A stretch of DNA of 64,000 bases from Macrocystis pyrifera (Eukaryota > Sar > Phaeophyceae > Laminariales > Laminariaceae). The notes under the pieces were generated by a model. That model searched no databases. It had not been told where the DNA came from and saw only the letters and a list, made by a program, of their open reading frames with translations. A program made the translations under genes and the position numbers. The stretch lies in assembly GCA_031763025.1 (NCBI GenBank), contig JASSKH010000004.1, forward strand, positions 2,294,001 to 2,358,000, read 5' to 3'. The stretch's first letter is position 1. The number at the start of each line of letters is the position of its first letter. Of the stretch, positions 12,530 to 25,371 are shown piece after piece.

Positions 12530-15140
12530 TATGTTGCCGGCCAAGTTTCAACCGTAACGGCTACGTCTCACCTGTCTCTCTCGGCACACGGGCCGTCGCC
12601 GGTATGTTAGGCATTGGAGAAGCAAAGGCGCGGGGTGGAGAGGACGGTGGTTGTATACAGCGGTCGAGTTTTCAGAGGTGCGATACGCCGATGCTGAAGC
12701 AGACTCGAAAGTATTTTGCTGGTCAATCCCTGGCTGTTTGTTCGTTCCACGTGTTTTCATACCAGGGTATGTACCTACCAGACGTTCCTACGAGGTAGTT
12801 TATAGTAAGGACGACGGAACAGGCACGCGTTACCTTGACGGCAGCAGAGCCTCATCATAACGTGTTGATTGATCCCTAAAGGTATAGGCGCAGCTGGCAT
12901 GGGAACGCGTGGCTGACTCCAGACATGACACGGAACTCCTCTTATATTACATCCTCGCTGTAGAGTTTACTCGCCTCACATGCAGTAGAGGATTCCAGTT
13001 GACGAGTGGCATTGGTGGGCACACATTACCCCGATATCCCAATACCCTACTGCTGGAATCCCTTTCCCGCGTGGATCTCCCCAATCTACCATATATATTA
13101 CATGTCGTGTATCTGAGTACAATCAACATAACGCACAGCAGCAGTGACAGCAGCAAGTAGGCTGCTGTATCTTCACCAAAAACGAAGGTGTTCACATGCG
13201 AAGCGTTAAGACAAAAATACGAAATTATTATGTAAAAGTAAACGTATACGTATCAGACGAACTATAGTTTTGTTTCGTCATGCTGCGGGGCCGCCGCGCA
13301 CAAAAATAGTTGACACGCCAAGGGACATGCCGCAAATATTGAATTCACTGCACAGGGCGTGCCATCTCAAAACAAAGTAAAAAGAAATTCCGAAACCATT
13401 TTAGTTTGACTTTCGCCCTGTGATCACAATGCCTCGATTCGTATTCCATTCCGATCTCCAGAGGTGCGGTGTGTCGTCTTGTCTTCTTAAGGAGACATTG
13501 AATCAGAACTGAATATAATACCATCGGTACACGATCGAGGCACTTTCCTTTCCTTCATGCCTGTACAACGCTTGGATGTCATGAGCAACAGCGGCTTTGG
13601 GAAGCATTTTTTCGGCCAACGGGGGATCGTGAGCAGCAAGTGGAAACAGTGAAACTACGGATGAATCTGCAATAGGGGCCTTCAGACAGATGCATGGGGA
13701 GGCTTCCGGCGCTTGAGTTGCGTGGTACTCGCGATGGCTCAAAGCGGTGCGTTTGACGAAGCGGAGGGGACAAATGATGTTTCGTGTTTGCTGCATCCTT
13801 CGCATCTACCGCTGGGTGTTGCAACTGCTGCCGCTTCTTCTGCAGACGTGCTTGTTGTTGGGGCTTCTACATTCTAGAGCCAAAAAAACAACAGGTGCAC
13901 TTTATGTACGTAGTACTAACGGATTCGAACCTTACAAAATATTGTAGTGTCAATGATGAGTGGTGGTACGAAATACCTGAAACTACTTACGACAAACTAT
14001 TCATGGATAAAAATCACATCATTTTTAGATCGAATATTTGATCGAATAGTATATTCGCAAGCTGTGTTCGATACTTGAATTGCACATACTGCAAGTTTTA
14101 CATGACCTCATGTAGGATGCATCTACGTGGCACGAAAGGCACCGCCGGTGAAACCAATACAGACATCTTCATCGACGATGTCCCGGTACGCCCGTTGACC
14201 CTGCTATCGCTGTCGTCGACGACATCGCCACCCTTGCCGCCACGTCTTGAGAAACCAGCGACGGTAACAAACCCAGAAACCGTGCCTGCAGCCGTATCGC
14301 CGTAGTCACCACTCCAACCACCATCGCCCACGCCAATGCATTCATCTCAGCCGGGTGGGGAAGGGCATAAACAGTCCAATGCGTGCCATGAAGCGTGAGG
14401 TAATTCACAAGTGCACCTTATACGTTGTACTTGCAGTCCCTACCTAGGTGCCTCTCCGTGTCACGGACGAAACTGATCTGAGGCTCCGCATGTGTGGGCA
14501 AACCCAACGGCAGACCAATGTAACCGACGGGCGCCGCAGAAGCACAGCAACGAGGTGATGTCGGGGGAGTTGACAACAGATCGACGGGAAAAGCCGAGAT
14601 GGGAAAAGAGGAAGACACAAAGGACAACGCCTGCTGCAGTATGGGATGCAGCAAGGGGCACTGTGTTCTTTGAAGCATATGCAACGGAGTGATGGAATAC
14701 TCGATTTTGTCCAAATACATATTCAATGTTGATTGCCCCGTCACTGTACGTGTGGGTTCTTGGACGACCGAGCTTATGGCACAACTAGATCGACCTGGAT
14801 AGCATGCCCGCACCCCACTTCACACTCAGGGCGTCAAAGAGGTAATCTAGGTCCCGTCGTGGCCCAGATACACATCACGTTTAACGCTTAGATTTTGATA
14901 TATACTTTAGACTACGGAAAGGTCCTATATGCTCAAATACGTTTTCGAAGGCGACCCGCGCGTAGCAAGTAGTATATTTGACACGAGTCGCAAGCAAACG
15001 AGGAGAAGCGGAGGCGGATGAAGGAGGTTGCATTGCGTATGCTGCGTACCAAGACCTACGAATGCAATGTGAGGTAGTGCAAAAACCATGGAGGTGTGTG
15101 AAGATTCGCGTTTTCGGGCTCGGGCGTTCATCGGTGGCGC
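12530..15140. other. Intergenic, weak coding-like pieces only
   Basis: Small plus-strand frames at 12651-12860 (VFIPGYVPTRRSYEVVYSKD) and 13784-14041, and a GC-rich stretch at 14140-14600, have some protein-like composition, but none has a motif, start context or splice signals that I can defend. Confidence 0.4.
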
Positions 15141-18100
15141 GTGCTGAGCACAGCAGGGGGAACAGGTGCAGGCGAAAACAGGTCCTCAAGTGATTTAGTT
15201 GGAAACGTCGCACACCCCAGGTGGTACTTTGTTCATTTGATAAAATTCCTGTCACGTCTACCCATGAGGGATGCCGGTGTGGTCGGTGGACGCGGCGGCG
15301 AACAGCTCAGCGTAGCGCGGGTTAGGAAGTACATTCCGGCGGAAAAGGCGAGAAGAAGAACGAACGGGGTGGGGGGGGGTGGCGACTACGAGGCAAGCCG
15401 GTATTTTGAGGTGAAATACTACCCATGGTCTTCCTGCGACAAGACCCTGGATGACCAAATCGACAGTCTGGGAGGCATGAACGTATCGGTACAGGTACTA
15501 TGTGCCCATGGAGGGTGGGAACACGCGCAGTCCATACTGGAACATGCAAATCGCATTACTCATGGAAACGTAAATCCGCGGCACGGTCTCGCATTCCAGC
15601 AGGAATTGTCGTTGGGACAGCGACCTCGCCACCCTGTAGAACGTGCCCGAGAGGTATCTAGCATCCAGAAACGGCAAGGCAGGAGTGGCCGGCGACCCTG
15701 AAGGCCCTATAGTTGCCGATAGTCGGCCCGTGACAGTCGCAGCTGGAACGGAGACCGTCGGTCAAAGAAGCGGAGAATACAATATGTTGGGGGACAGGTT
15801 GCGAGCCCATGGACACTGCGAAACAACATCGTTAGTTTTGGGTATTCTGTTTCGTGATACCTTAGGTCTAGCTTTAGGACTTATATTAAATACCCTCAAC
15901 CACTGAGTTGTATCAAGGTCGTTGAACGCTACCATCTACGATAGCTTGTGTACGTCATCCGATCCCACCACGCACAATCTGTGCCTTCAGGGATCTCGCC
16001 TCGATATGTGTCCTTACGTGCAAGAGTCCTTATACACCTGGACCCTGTTTCGGGATGAGCCCTGGACGACATGGTGTATCGACGGACGGGAAGTGTAGAG
16101 CAGGTTGAAGGCACGTCCTTGGTGCCTGGTCGTGTAGCCTGCCCGGGAAGAAACAGGACCCCTCGAGTTGAGCAGCATACAGGTGGGGTAGGGCTGTAGG
16201 AATCAAGGAAGAACGACAAGGGCAAGCATGGGAGGCAATCAAGCGCCGCAGAATGCTGTCGCAGCTACTAGGCCAAAGGTCTACCTTCGCGCGACTAGGA
16301 GCACTTCAGTAGCAGCGTAAAATACGAGGTGGCAGGGAAGGGACATAGTACGAGGGTAGCGGGTAGTGCTCCACCCCTAACGACATGCTACTTGGGGGCG
16401 CAGAGGCGAGTACACCAAGGGAGAGCTCCTGCAGGGGAAGGGCGCGGGTCTGACCTGCCGGAGGGGAAGTCATCAGTTGAAAGCGTACGTAAGGGACATC
16501 CACAGACTCAGGGGGATACCACAAATGCTGGGCTGGAAAGGTGAACGCATAACGTGCGGGTTAAACCCGCAGCGGTCACAGGAAGATCACGTGGTAATTT
16601 TATCGAGCAGGGACGAACACCACGTCATCCATGCCATAAACGAGCTGGTGGTATACAGGAGCGTGGGCGAGAAACGGGGGTGACAGGCCCAACTCGTCTG
16701 CAGCGAATGTACGGGGGCGACCACGGAAGGCAAGAGGCCTTTGATGACGCTGTCAGGCCGACCCCGGTCTTCGAAAGGAAGCCTCTGGATAAGGGAAATA
16801 CCTCACAAGGACGACAAGGGGTACCGCCAAAGACTCTGCTACTCCTGGGAATCAAAACGATCGAGGGAGGCACTTGTCCTAGGAGACAAATCCTGCAACC
16901 ACTCTTTAAATGCGGTTTGTTACCGTCTTTGAGCACAGACTAAGGTGGTGAAGAGGTTACGTTCTGCATATCGCCCATTTCCTCTGTTTGGTCCACCGCG
17001 CTGTGAAGGCCCACTCATCGAGCGGGAGACTACCACACCACACTCGTGGTTTCGTGCGCTTAAGCTATAATACCTCCTGCAAGTATTGTTACACTCTATG
17101 GACGTCAGAACGAGTGGGACGGAGATGTTCAAACATGCAAACCGCGGGGACCTGACCTCGATTCTCTCATGGATTTTCATGTAAACCAAAGGTGCGGCGA
17201 TAGAGGTTCGGGGGGCGGCACGAAGAAAAATAAACGCAGGCGAGTTCTGGGAGGGCGGCGTCAGCGTCAAGACACCAAGGCAAGGGGGGGTGGCAGTAGC
17301 GGCGCCCGGCTTTCTCGCGGAACCTGACAGAAACAGTGTTAAGCAAGTTGAATGGACAATAATGAGGGACGAATCCAAGGAAAAAGACCAAGCCTCCACC
17401 CAGGAATCAGCGGGAGCAGCCAACGTAGGACGTGTCACCGACTCACAGGAAAAGAGTGGTTTCACGTGGTACCGAGATGAGGTTTATCACTCTCAGGAAA
17501 CGTTCGAGGTCATCAATTCTCCCAACGTACTTTTATGAGAGTGGACGGACGCTCTACGCAATCCGCACCTACATTCCATCATCAGCACTCATTCTTTCCA
17601 AGACCACTTCGGTGTCAGCATCGAACTCCCCACGACGAATATGGTACATGAATCCGACGCTTCCCCATCGGATGTTTCGCAGCTCGTTCTGGAGACCAAT
17701 GCCGCTCGGTTTATGTGAGGATGGCGTCGAGGCGCCACACTGCAGGAGGAACTTTGAGAGAGTGGGAACCGCGTGCTGAGGGGCCTTAGAGGGACCCAAC
17801 TCGACATCGGGTTGGGGCTGGGGATGGATATAGAATGTGCCGTCGAATTGTTCAAACTCCCACGAGGCAAGCAACCAGACCATTTCTGAAGAAGCGTCTA
17901 ACGCATTGAAACTGCTCCTAGGCAATCCCACTCTTAAACAGGTAGCGGTTTGCCTTCAAGCGCAAGCGGAGGGTTTCGCCACGTACAATGGTGAGAGGTC
18001 CACTTGCGTGTTTTTCCAGATGGAAGTGAGACAAAGGATCAGCTCGAATCCGCTCGTGGGAAGCAACACGGAGATCCTATGGGGACGAGAATGTTCTGCC

Positions 18101-18400
18101 TGTTATTGCGACCGACGCATACAAATGTTTGGTATAACTAAAAACCGCAGGGGGTCGACGCATTTGCGTAGCTCGATGACATCACTATCGTTGCCCAAAC
18201 GGCACCCCTTTCTCGAGACAGAGAGTTGACAAGGAGGGGCATACACTTCAACTGCTGTAGGACGGTTGCAATGGCCACGAATAGTCACTTGCCCACACCC
18301 GAATGTATATCCCATGGGGTAGCAGCAGTTCACAGCAGCTCCTATCACGGAGCAGCTCACTGCGCAATGTTGTTTCGTTCCTGACCCTCGAGGCAAATAT
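15140..18400 (+). mobile_element. Decayed retroelement region with a reverse-transcriptase box
   Basis: Coding-like plus-strand blocks follow each other. A 186-codon open frame (15141-15701) contains RYFEVKYYPWSSC and GGWEHAQSILEHANR. Further blocks lie at about 16330-16940 and 17290-17540. Near 18172-18195 is LDDITIV, followed by a Gly-Ile-x-x-Asn and TPEC pattern, which together resemble the catalytic box and following segment of a reverse transcriptase. No terminal repeats were found. The family (LINE, YR retroelement or other) is not settled. It is broken, with many interruptions, and old. Confidence 0.45.
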
Positions 18401-18429
18401 TAGGTATATTTCCCCGTCGTGCCTGCTGC

Positions 18430-19200
18430 AGTCGAAGCGATTGGAGTAAATGATGATGATTTCCTTCCGTCTCCGTCTACTTTAGAATATATATGTAGAT
18501 ACGAATAAGGCGCATGTTGAGTATTGCTTCTCGTCTCCGTCTACTGTTGTAGCAACACATATGCAGGTTGCGAAGAGATACAACAACGACGTCATGAATA
18601 AGTTACATCCTCACGCAACTCCCCTCACGGAACAGCTCAGCCTGAAACATGTTTCGTTCTTGATTTTCGAAGGTATGATTATGCGTTCGGTCGTCGTGCA
18701 TACTGCTGTAAAGATGAATGGAGGGCATAGTGATGATTTTTTCCCGACCCCGTCTACTTTTGTGGAGACGAATAGAGAACGTGTTGACGTTGTCCTTTCA
18801 CCTCCGTCTACTGCTTTTGAGACGAATGGAGTGCATATTGATTATTTCCTGCCGTCCTCGCCTACTGCTGCAGAGACGAATGCAGCGCATGTGCATGGGT
18901 TCCTCCCGCCTTCGCCTGCTGATGTAGAGACGAATGGAGTGTATGCTGTTGGTTTCTGGCCGCCTCCGCCCACTGCTGTAGAGACGAATAGAGTGCACGT
19001 TGATGATGTTCTCCCACCCCCTCCTACGACTGCAGAGAGTATTGCAGGGCATGCTGATGATTTCCTCTAGCCTTAGTCTGCTCAGCTACTAAAGTAGGGA
19101 CAAATAGCACGCATGTAGACGATTTTCATTCGACCCCGCCTGTAGTACGAGTAGAGCTGAATGGAGTGCAGTGGGTGATTCGCCCCTGCCCTCGTCTTGA
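18430..19200 (+). repeat. 54-bp minisatellite
   Basis: Seven core units have an exact 54-bp step: the GAG(ACGAAT)-type start recurs at 18711, 18765, 18819, 18873, 18927, 18981 and 19035. More diverged units flank this on both sides. Read on the plus strand, each unit gives 18 residues of the type ETNGVHVDDFLPPPPTAV, within a 169-codon open frame starting at 18561. Because 54 is a multiple of three, frames stay open on both strands, so coding is not demonstrated. Confidence 0.85.
18561..19070 (+). CDS. Possible repeat protein from the 54-bp array (doubtful)
   Basis: A 169-codon open frame spans the minisatellite. After a non-repetitive start of about 50 residues it consists of 18-residue repeats with a conserved ETN-x(5)-D start and a P-rich end. 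There is no signal peptide, no known domain and no obvious splice context. The substitutions between units do not visibly favour silent positions. It may simply be a minisatellite with an open frame. Confidence 0.2.
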   Translation: MQVAKRYNNDVMNKLHPHATPLTEQLSLKHVSFLIFEGMIMRSVVVHTAVKMNGGHSDDFFPTPSTFVETNRERVDVVLSPPSTAFETNGVHIDYFLPSSPTAAETNAAHVHGFLPPSPADVETNGVYAVGFWPPPPTAVETNRVHVDDVLPPPPTTAESIAGHADDFL

Positions 19201-19379
19201 ATACGAGTAGAATTGAGTGGAATGAAGCAAAGAGATTTTCTCCCACCTTCGCGTACACGAAAAACGAGCGAGGATCTATGACCGCAGGGCGAGTTTCCAT
19301 CTAAACCAACGTAGAACAGTGTACAGAGCCTACGACATTGATTTCCCCCTTCGATCACCGTGCTTCCCTGCCCCGACTG

Positions 19380-20660
19380 CTATGCGGGGGCGGTCATGGT
19401 CGTGGGTGATGCAATGCTTGCTGCCGCTGCTGCTGCCGCCGCCGCAGCTTTGTTGTTGCTGCTCTTCAAACTCCTGCTGCTACGTACCACCACTGCTGTA
19501 CTGTTCTTCCGTTGCTGCTCACGCGGCTTCCCTGATGGTGTAAGTCCGCCTGTGAAATGTTTCGTTGTTGAACCTCGAAGGTATGTTTTGTTTTTGCAAT
19601 CTTATTTTACTTTCCAGCTCCCGGACAATCCGTTGTCACGGGTGTCGTACCTTTCTCCCCCTCGGTGAGTGCCTTCAACTTTAACGCGCAGAGAATTCAG
19701 CCTTTCAAACGCTCAATTATTCGTAGAATATTGCTATCTCTCGCTCTCGCGCTATAAGCTCTTCTAGCTTTTCCGCACACACATGTCCCACCGTAAGTGC
19801 CTTGAATTCACCGCAAAGAGTGTTCAGCGTTTCCAACGCTCGTCGATCATGGTTTCAACGTTGCTAACTCCCGCTCTCACGCTGTCGGCTCGTCTGCTGT
19901 ATACGCAAGAAAGAGTGCCTACGAGCACAACCATGCACTCGGTGGGAGTCGAAACTACTGTCTGACGTTACTGAGGACGAGAATCACCCACTACAAAGTA
20001 CATCCGTCGGAGGCGCCATTGTATCTTCCCTTGTCGTGCCCCACCGTGCTCTCTTGCTTCGACTGCTCAGTCGAGAGCGATCTCGGTCGTGCGTGATGTG
20101 CACCTGCTGCTGCTGTTTATGCTGCTGCTACATGCAGCTGCTGTGTTTTTCTGCTGATGGTGCTGCTGCTGTTCACGCAGTCCGCCTCACGGAGTAGGTC
20201 GGTCTGAGATGTACTACTACGACTTTCCTTCTCGTGCGCCACCGGGCTCCCCTTACCCGACGATTGCGCCAGGGGTAGCTTCGGGCGTGAATGAGGTGAG
20301 CCTGCGGCTACTCCTACAGCTGTTCTGCCGTTACTCTGGTCCTGCTGCTACGTAAGTGCTACTGCTGTGCTGTTCTGCTGCTACCCTTGCCATGTCTGCC
20401 ATATGTCTTTGCTTCTGACACCCGTGAGCGGGGTTATTATGCATATCGACCTCTCTCGGTTATGTGTCTCTGCATCTGAAAACCGACCGACGGATACGTT
20501 CACTCTGGGACCTGCACGAGTACGTCTCGCAATTTGCAATAGTTTCGCGTTTCGGCGGAGGTCTCGTGCCACCGTAGGTTTTGTACGATACGTACGTGTA
20601 CGCTATGCTGCTGCGCTTGCTGCTGCTGCGTTCGCTGCACAGATGTATTCGCTTGATAAT
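19380..20660 (+). repeat. CTG/GCT triplet-rich DNA
   Basis: Broken runs of CTG or GCT cluster at about 19410-19500, 20100-20180, 20340-20390 and 20605-20640. They create Leu-rich or Ala-rich frames without other protein character. I see no gene here. Confidence 0.7.
19655..19905 (+). repeat. Tandem duplication, 128-bp unit
   Basis: The units 19655-19782 and 19783-19905 align through (GGTGAGTGCCTT / CGTAAGTGCCTT), an AGAGAATTCAGC-like stretch, AACGCTC and CGCTCTC. They are clearly diverged from each other. Confidence 0.65.
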
Positions 20661-21314
20661 GTCGATTAACTCGATCGACTGCTGTTCACCTAACTGTTTG
20701 TTTGTCTCTTTGTATTTGAAGTAAACAGTACGGACGCCGAGCGTCTCGCACACAGTACGATATAGTCCCGCTTGATGTACGAACGAGTTGTGCGCTGTTG
20801 TGCTGAACGTCGGATGACAATGTACCTTCTTCTTGCGATTCTAGCGTCTTGTTTATTTTCACTTTTCTATACCTTCTACGCACCCTTTGGCAGTACTGTC
20901 GCCCAAACAGCGTCGAATTACATACCGGTACACCTTCAGTGAATACGGTCATGCGCGGAGACGCCGGCGGCCATCAGCCCGCCCCCGACGCCCGCCGCAA
21001 CGATGCCGTGTAAGTCGTATAATACTGTACGCAGCGGTGCAAGACGGGTGTGATACTAGGATTGTTAAAAAATTGGCACAAATGAAGAAACAAGGCTGCA
21101 TTAAACCAGACGCGGGTAACACACAACAGCAGTCAATGCCCACATCGATTGAGGGTATCGGTCTGGTAACCAACGTTGTGGCCGCCGTCGTGGCATTTGC
21201 GCGCAGACGAGCTGATTCCAACGCAGTTATATTCATTAAAACTCCGTAATGCCCAGGGAGGTGCGGGGTAACTTGCGCCTTCCCAGAACCGATGCCACCA
21301 AACTGAGTTCAGTG

Positions 21315-23440
21315 GTAGATTGCTTGAAGACAGCAACGACGCCATCCAAAGTCGCTCGTCATCCCAAGATACGGGTTCGAAATATACGGCAACGTGCAAA
21401 AACATATCGAAAATGAAGGTTTTTTATGCTTTATGTTTGAAGCGAGCGTCACTTGCCATGATATGTAGCGCGCGTGATTGCCTGTGTTGCTGCAGTTGCG
21501 TGTCAATTCAAATTATTACACCATATACCCTCTAGGTGGATATATCGTGGAAGGCCTGTGAAATAAGTTGGGATTGCGCACGTAGTAGAGGCGCCACAGC
21601 GAATAAAATTCGAGGAGCGCCCGCTTAGATGCACACCACATATACTTTTGAGTAGTGGAGGAGCGCCCGCTTAGAGGCGCGCAAACTTGATTTCGGATAA
21701 AAGAGGGCAAGTGTTTGAAAGTCAACTAATCAACCATTTCCCGTACCTTGTTCCCGGGGCGCGTCGTTGTCCACATTTTGACTTTTTGTCAAAATATTAA
21801 TTTATCATCATCGATTTCGAGCCGTCACAAACCATTCTATTGTTTTTCAACCGAATTGTTTTTTTGCCGCGTTTTTTTGCCGATTTTAATTCTGCTCAAC
21901 CTCTTCTTGTCAACCAGTCGGGTTTCCAGATACAAAACATTACCAGCTAAGGTCGTAACCAATACAACATCATACCTTCCAAGTATTATCATACCTTCTC
22001 GAAGTTCAATCGTCAACCAGTCTTGTTGTCAGGTACGAAGTCATACCAGAAAAGGCCGTAATCGGTACAGTTCCATCTTTTCCAAGTACAGAAACATACC
22101 TTCAAGGCCCATTTTCGTCGCTTCGGAGTTAAACTTAATACGTTTAGGTTGTAAGGGACAAAAAAATACATAACAAAGCCGGTATCGGCACGGTTCATAT
22201 TTACCTGTTAATGGTGGTACAATATCATACCTTCCAAGTACATTTTCACGCACATGAAACACAATTTCATACTGGTGCATCAAAAGTACACTACAGATGC
22301 CACGTACATGTTCGTACCTCCAATGTCTTTGAACGCATGATGTGAATTTTGAAAGTACAACATCATACTACCCCGTGGCACACGTGAAGTACACGGTCTA
22401 TTTGCATTGATCATAAACGCCATCCCTTGTATTGGGAACGAGCGATTGATAGCCCCCCGAGATGTTTGACATCCTACCATTTCTAGTTCGCTGGTGCATG
22501 TGCACCCGTCCTCTTTTCAACGCCTGACACACAGTGAAACCGAACAATAATGATGAGATGGCTCCAACGACGCTACCGGTCGTGAAGTAAGGCCAGGCAC
22601 TTGTCCCGTACATGTCGATCACGGAATACGGTGTACCGGTTGCCTTCGAATAGGGCCTGGACCCGCAGTTTCAATTTTATGTGTCAACAGTTTTTTTCTA
22701 CATTGTTTCCAACTATCTTTCTACAACTTGTTCACCCTTTTCGCACGATTCTGTCTTCGCGTTTTTTCTGCAGTTTTCAACTCCCATGTCAAGCATTGTT
22801 TCAACCGTTTCGTCAGCCCTTGTACCAACAGTTTTTTCTTGTGTGAAAAACACGCAGCGTATGTCCGTGTTCAAAACTAGAGGCAATCGCAGGCCATTAT
22901 CTTGTGTGCGAACTTTTTTTCCAGGTGGGTCCTTGTTCATGTACGCTTAAGTCGTGTGTCTTATCGCCGGTGGAAAATCTTGTGTAATATCGCTGAGTTT
23001 TGGTCTTTGTGTTGTTCGGTGTAAAAATAATAATCTCTTCGCCGCGTATTTTCGTCTACGCAAAATCTAAGGGGACTTATACAGACTTGAACATGCAAGT
23101 GATGGACTCTCAAGTATGATATCATACTCCTGGGTTACGGTTGGGTCTATGCCGCACGCTGCCGACTCCATGGTCGGGACGTTCATCTACCTCCCTCCCA
23201 TCAAGACACGGTTATAGTGGAGTGCCTCATCGCCGAAGCGGGCAACCAAAGCACTAAACGTTTACCAGGCCCATCATACAACTCCCGCAAACCTCGCATC
23301 GCAAAGTTTTGGTATCACATTCATCCGACTCCTTCAGCCATGCTCTTGCTTAAACCGTACTCCCGTGCGAACAGCAGGCGAATACCAATCCGTCATGTAA
23401 TCGTATAAACAAAACCGAAATCGTCGCGGGTTATAGGTTT
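21315..23440 (+). repeat. 2-kb interspersed repeat, copy 1
   Basis: This block is colinear with 62155-64000. Shared landmarks include GCCTGTGTTGCTGCAGTTGCGTG (copy 2 differs at three positions), AGGAGCGCC, the CCACGTACA stretch, a GACCGCCTGACACA-like stretch, GTCTTATCGCC and CTTGCTTAAACC. It has T-rich stretches with repeated TCAACC. No protein family is recognisable on either strand. Copy 1 is longer because of an internal expansion at 21930-22245. It ends at or after 23440. Confidence 0.75.
21930..22245 (+). repeat. Internal expansion in the 2-kb repeat, copy 1
   Basis: Three loosely similar units of about 105-130 bp carry the order (TACCAG..AAGGYCGTAAYC), (TACARYATCATACC) and (TTCCAAGTA), at about 21940, 22045 and 22175. 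Copy 2 has only one such segment, near 62700-62765. Confidence 0.55.
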
Positions 23441-24187
23441 TCATTGACGGTTTCTTGAAAAACAAAATACTGGAAAAACAATGCTTCACTAGCGTAATAT
23501 CGATGCAACCGGGGAGCACTTGCTTTCACTGGACACCAAAAGGAAACAGAAGTGCCCGCTCAGACCATTGCCTGGTACAAATGGATGTTGGCAGTAGGTG
23601 CTCGCAATGCTATCTATGAGTCCTCTACTATTTTCCCGTACGAATACGTACCGGGTACAATTTTTCATAATGCATGGATTGTTTTTGGAATGTATTCAGT
23701 GAAGTAACGGGCGACTTCACCTGTTAATGGGGAAATAAATATGTTGGGAGGTGCCTATGCGTACAGTAAGGTTGATACGTCATCAGATTCTGGTGATGGT
23801 GTCTTACGCCTTCGCTATTTCTAAATTGCGCACAACGTACGGAGAAGCCACCCTCTGATACCTCTCCTGTTTTTGAATTCATCTGCACTACAGCATTATG
23901 AGATCGTTAGCCATGATTCCGTACGGAGTAACTAGCAGGTGGACTGCTATAGTTCAATATCAATTGTTGTATATCAAGCAAGGATTGTTGTTCTGCTCCT
24001 ATCGCGTCAACAGTAGGACACCCAATTTTGTCGGGCTATCTTGTTTCTACGAGAATATGACGTTGTCGATTTGTTTTGTAATTGTTCACATCATGGCTTG
24101 AACTGCAGCATATTCCTCTGCCCATAGTTACTGTCTGGCTGTTTCGTGGGAAAACAAGTCGTGAAATTGCGCGAGACATAGTTCGTT

Positions 24188-24649
24188 TTGGGATCGATGT
24201 CAAACGTTGGCAGTTACTGCGATGGAAGTTGGCATTGCCGATTTTCCCTTGAGACGGTTCATTTTGGAATCGGGAATTGCTCGTTGACGCTGGCAACGTT
24301 GACGATGGACGTTGGCGTGGTCCGCTTTGTGTTGCATGTTGTGATACAATTATTCAGGACATATTACGTGTCGCACCGCGTGGGGGTGTCGATGATACCG
24401 CAGAGGCTCATACTGGACTACAGAGACATTGGGTACGAAGTGTGTGCGCATACTTTGTTGATGAAAGTGGTGCTCTTAGCAAAGCATAGGCCGTCGAGAA
24501 GACCTCAACGCATACCAAAACCGTTGCATAGCGAGCTGTTTATTCCACGCACTTTCGACACCACACACATCGGTGAACTGTTTCAAAATATCCAGCACTT
24601 CGAAACTTTCGATAGTTCTGCCCCGGAGCTGGCCCTTTGCGTGAGGTAA
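24188..24649 (+). CDS. Hypothetical open frame of 153 codons
   Basis: It starts MGSMSNVG and ends ELALCVR. The last third (PLHSELFIPRTFDTTHIGEL) has protein-like composition, while the first third overlaps an imperfect internal duplication (CGTTTTGGGATCG / CATTTTGGAATCG). No motif is recognised, and no promoter or introns can be argued. The opposite strand is also open over part of it. Confidence 0.15.
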   Translation: MGSMSNVGSYCDGSWHCRFSLETVHFGIGNCSLTLATLTMDVGVVRFVLHVVIQLFRTYYVSHRVGVSMIPQRLILDYRDIGYEVCAHTLLMKVVLLAKHRPSRRPQRIPKPLHSELFIPRTFDTTHIGELFQNIQHFETFDSSAPELALCVR

Positions 24650-25371
24650 TACATGCAAGCAGGCAGCGGGCGCAGAACGCCAGACTTTGGAAGACTAGCA
24701 GTGATAGGCACCCAGACGACCTCTCTTAGAGCTTTTCACACCGCGAGGGATTTTTCACGTGGACAGGTGGACGTTGGCATGCGACATCAGCTGCTCACAT
24801 CAATATGGACCCTTTTGTGGTGAGTGGTGCTCGTTACTGGTCTTTGAATATTGGAGTTTTGCATTGTGTGACGTGGCAGTATTAGTATGCGTGTGTCGCA
24901 GTGTTGATATTATTGGTTAACGTCTTAGTTAACTTGGCCTGATCTTTTAGGAGGGTGATATGAGACGGTACGGCCTGGGTAAGTGACATGATAATACGAG
25001 ACAAGGGTTTGTGGCGATGCACGGGCCCATTATATGTACGGTGCCTACAGCCGGTGACAAGTTCGTGCGGCTAACCTCTTGTGCTGTTTTTGTGGTGTAG
25101 GGTTTAACGACGAGGTACTCGCCGACTTGTGTGTGCGTGTTTTGCGTTGGAGTACTTATACCTCGTATATACACAGCTCTTTTCCGCGATAATGGTGTAT
25201 GCCGCGTGTCCACCAAGTGGAAACGCTCGACGGCTAAACATACTAAAAATACTCGAGAGGTAGAGTCAGCGGTACATCGTCAAGGATATTGACAGATACC
25301 AGGTAGTCACCAGCAATGATATTATAATTTGTATTGGTATTAGTTCCAGGTGGCGTGTTCGTCATATATCA

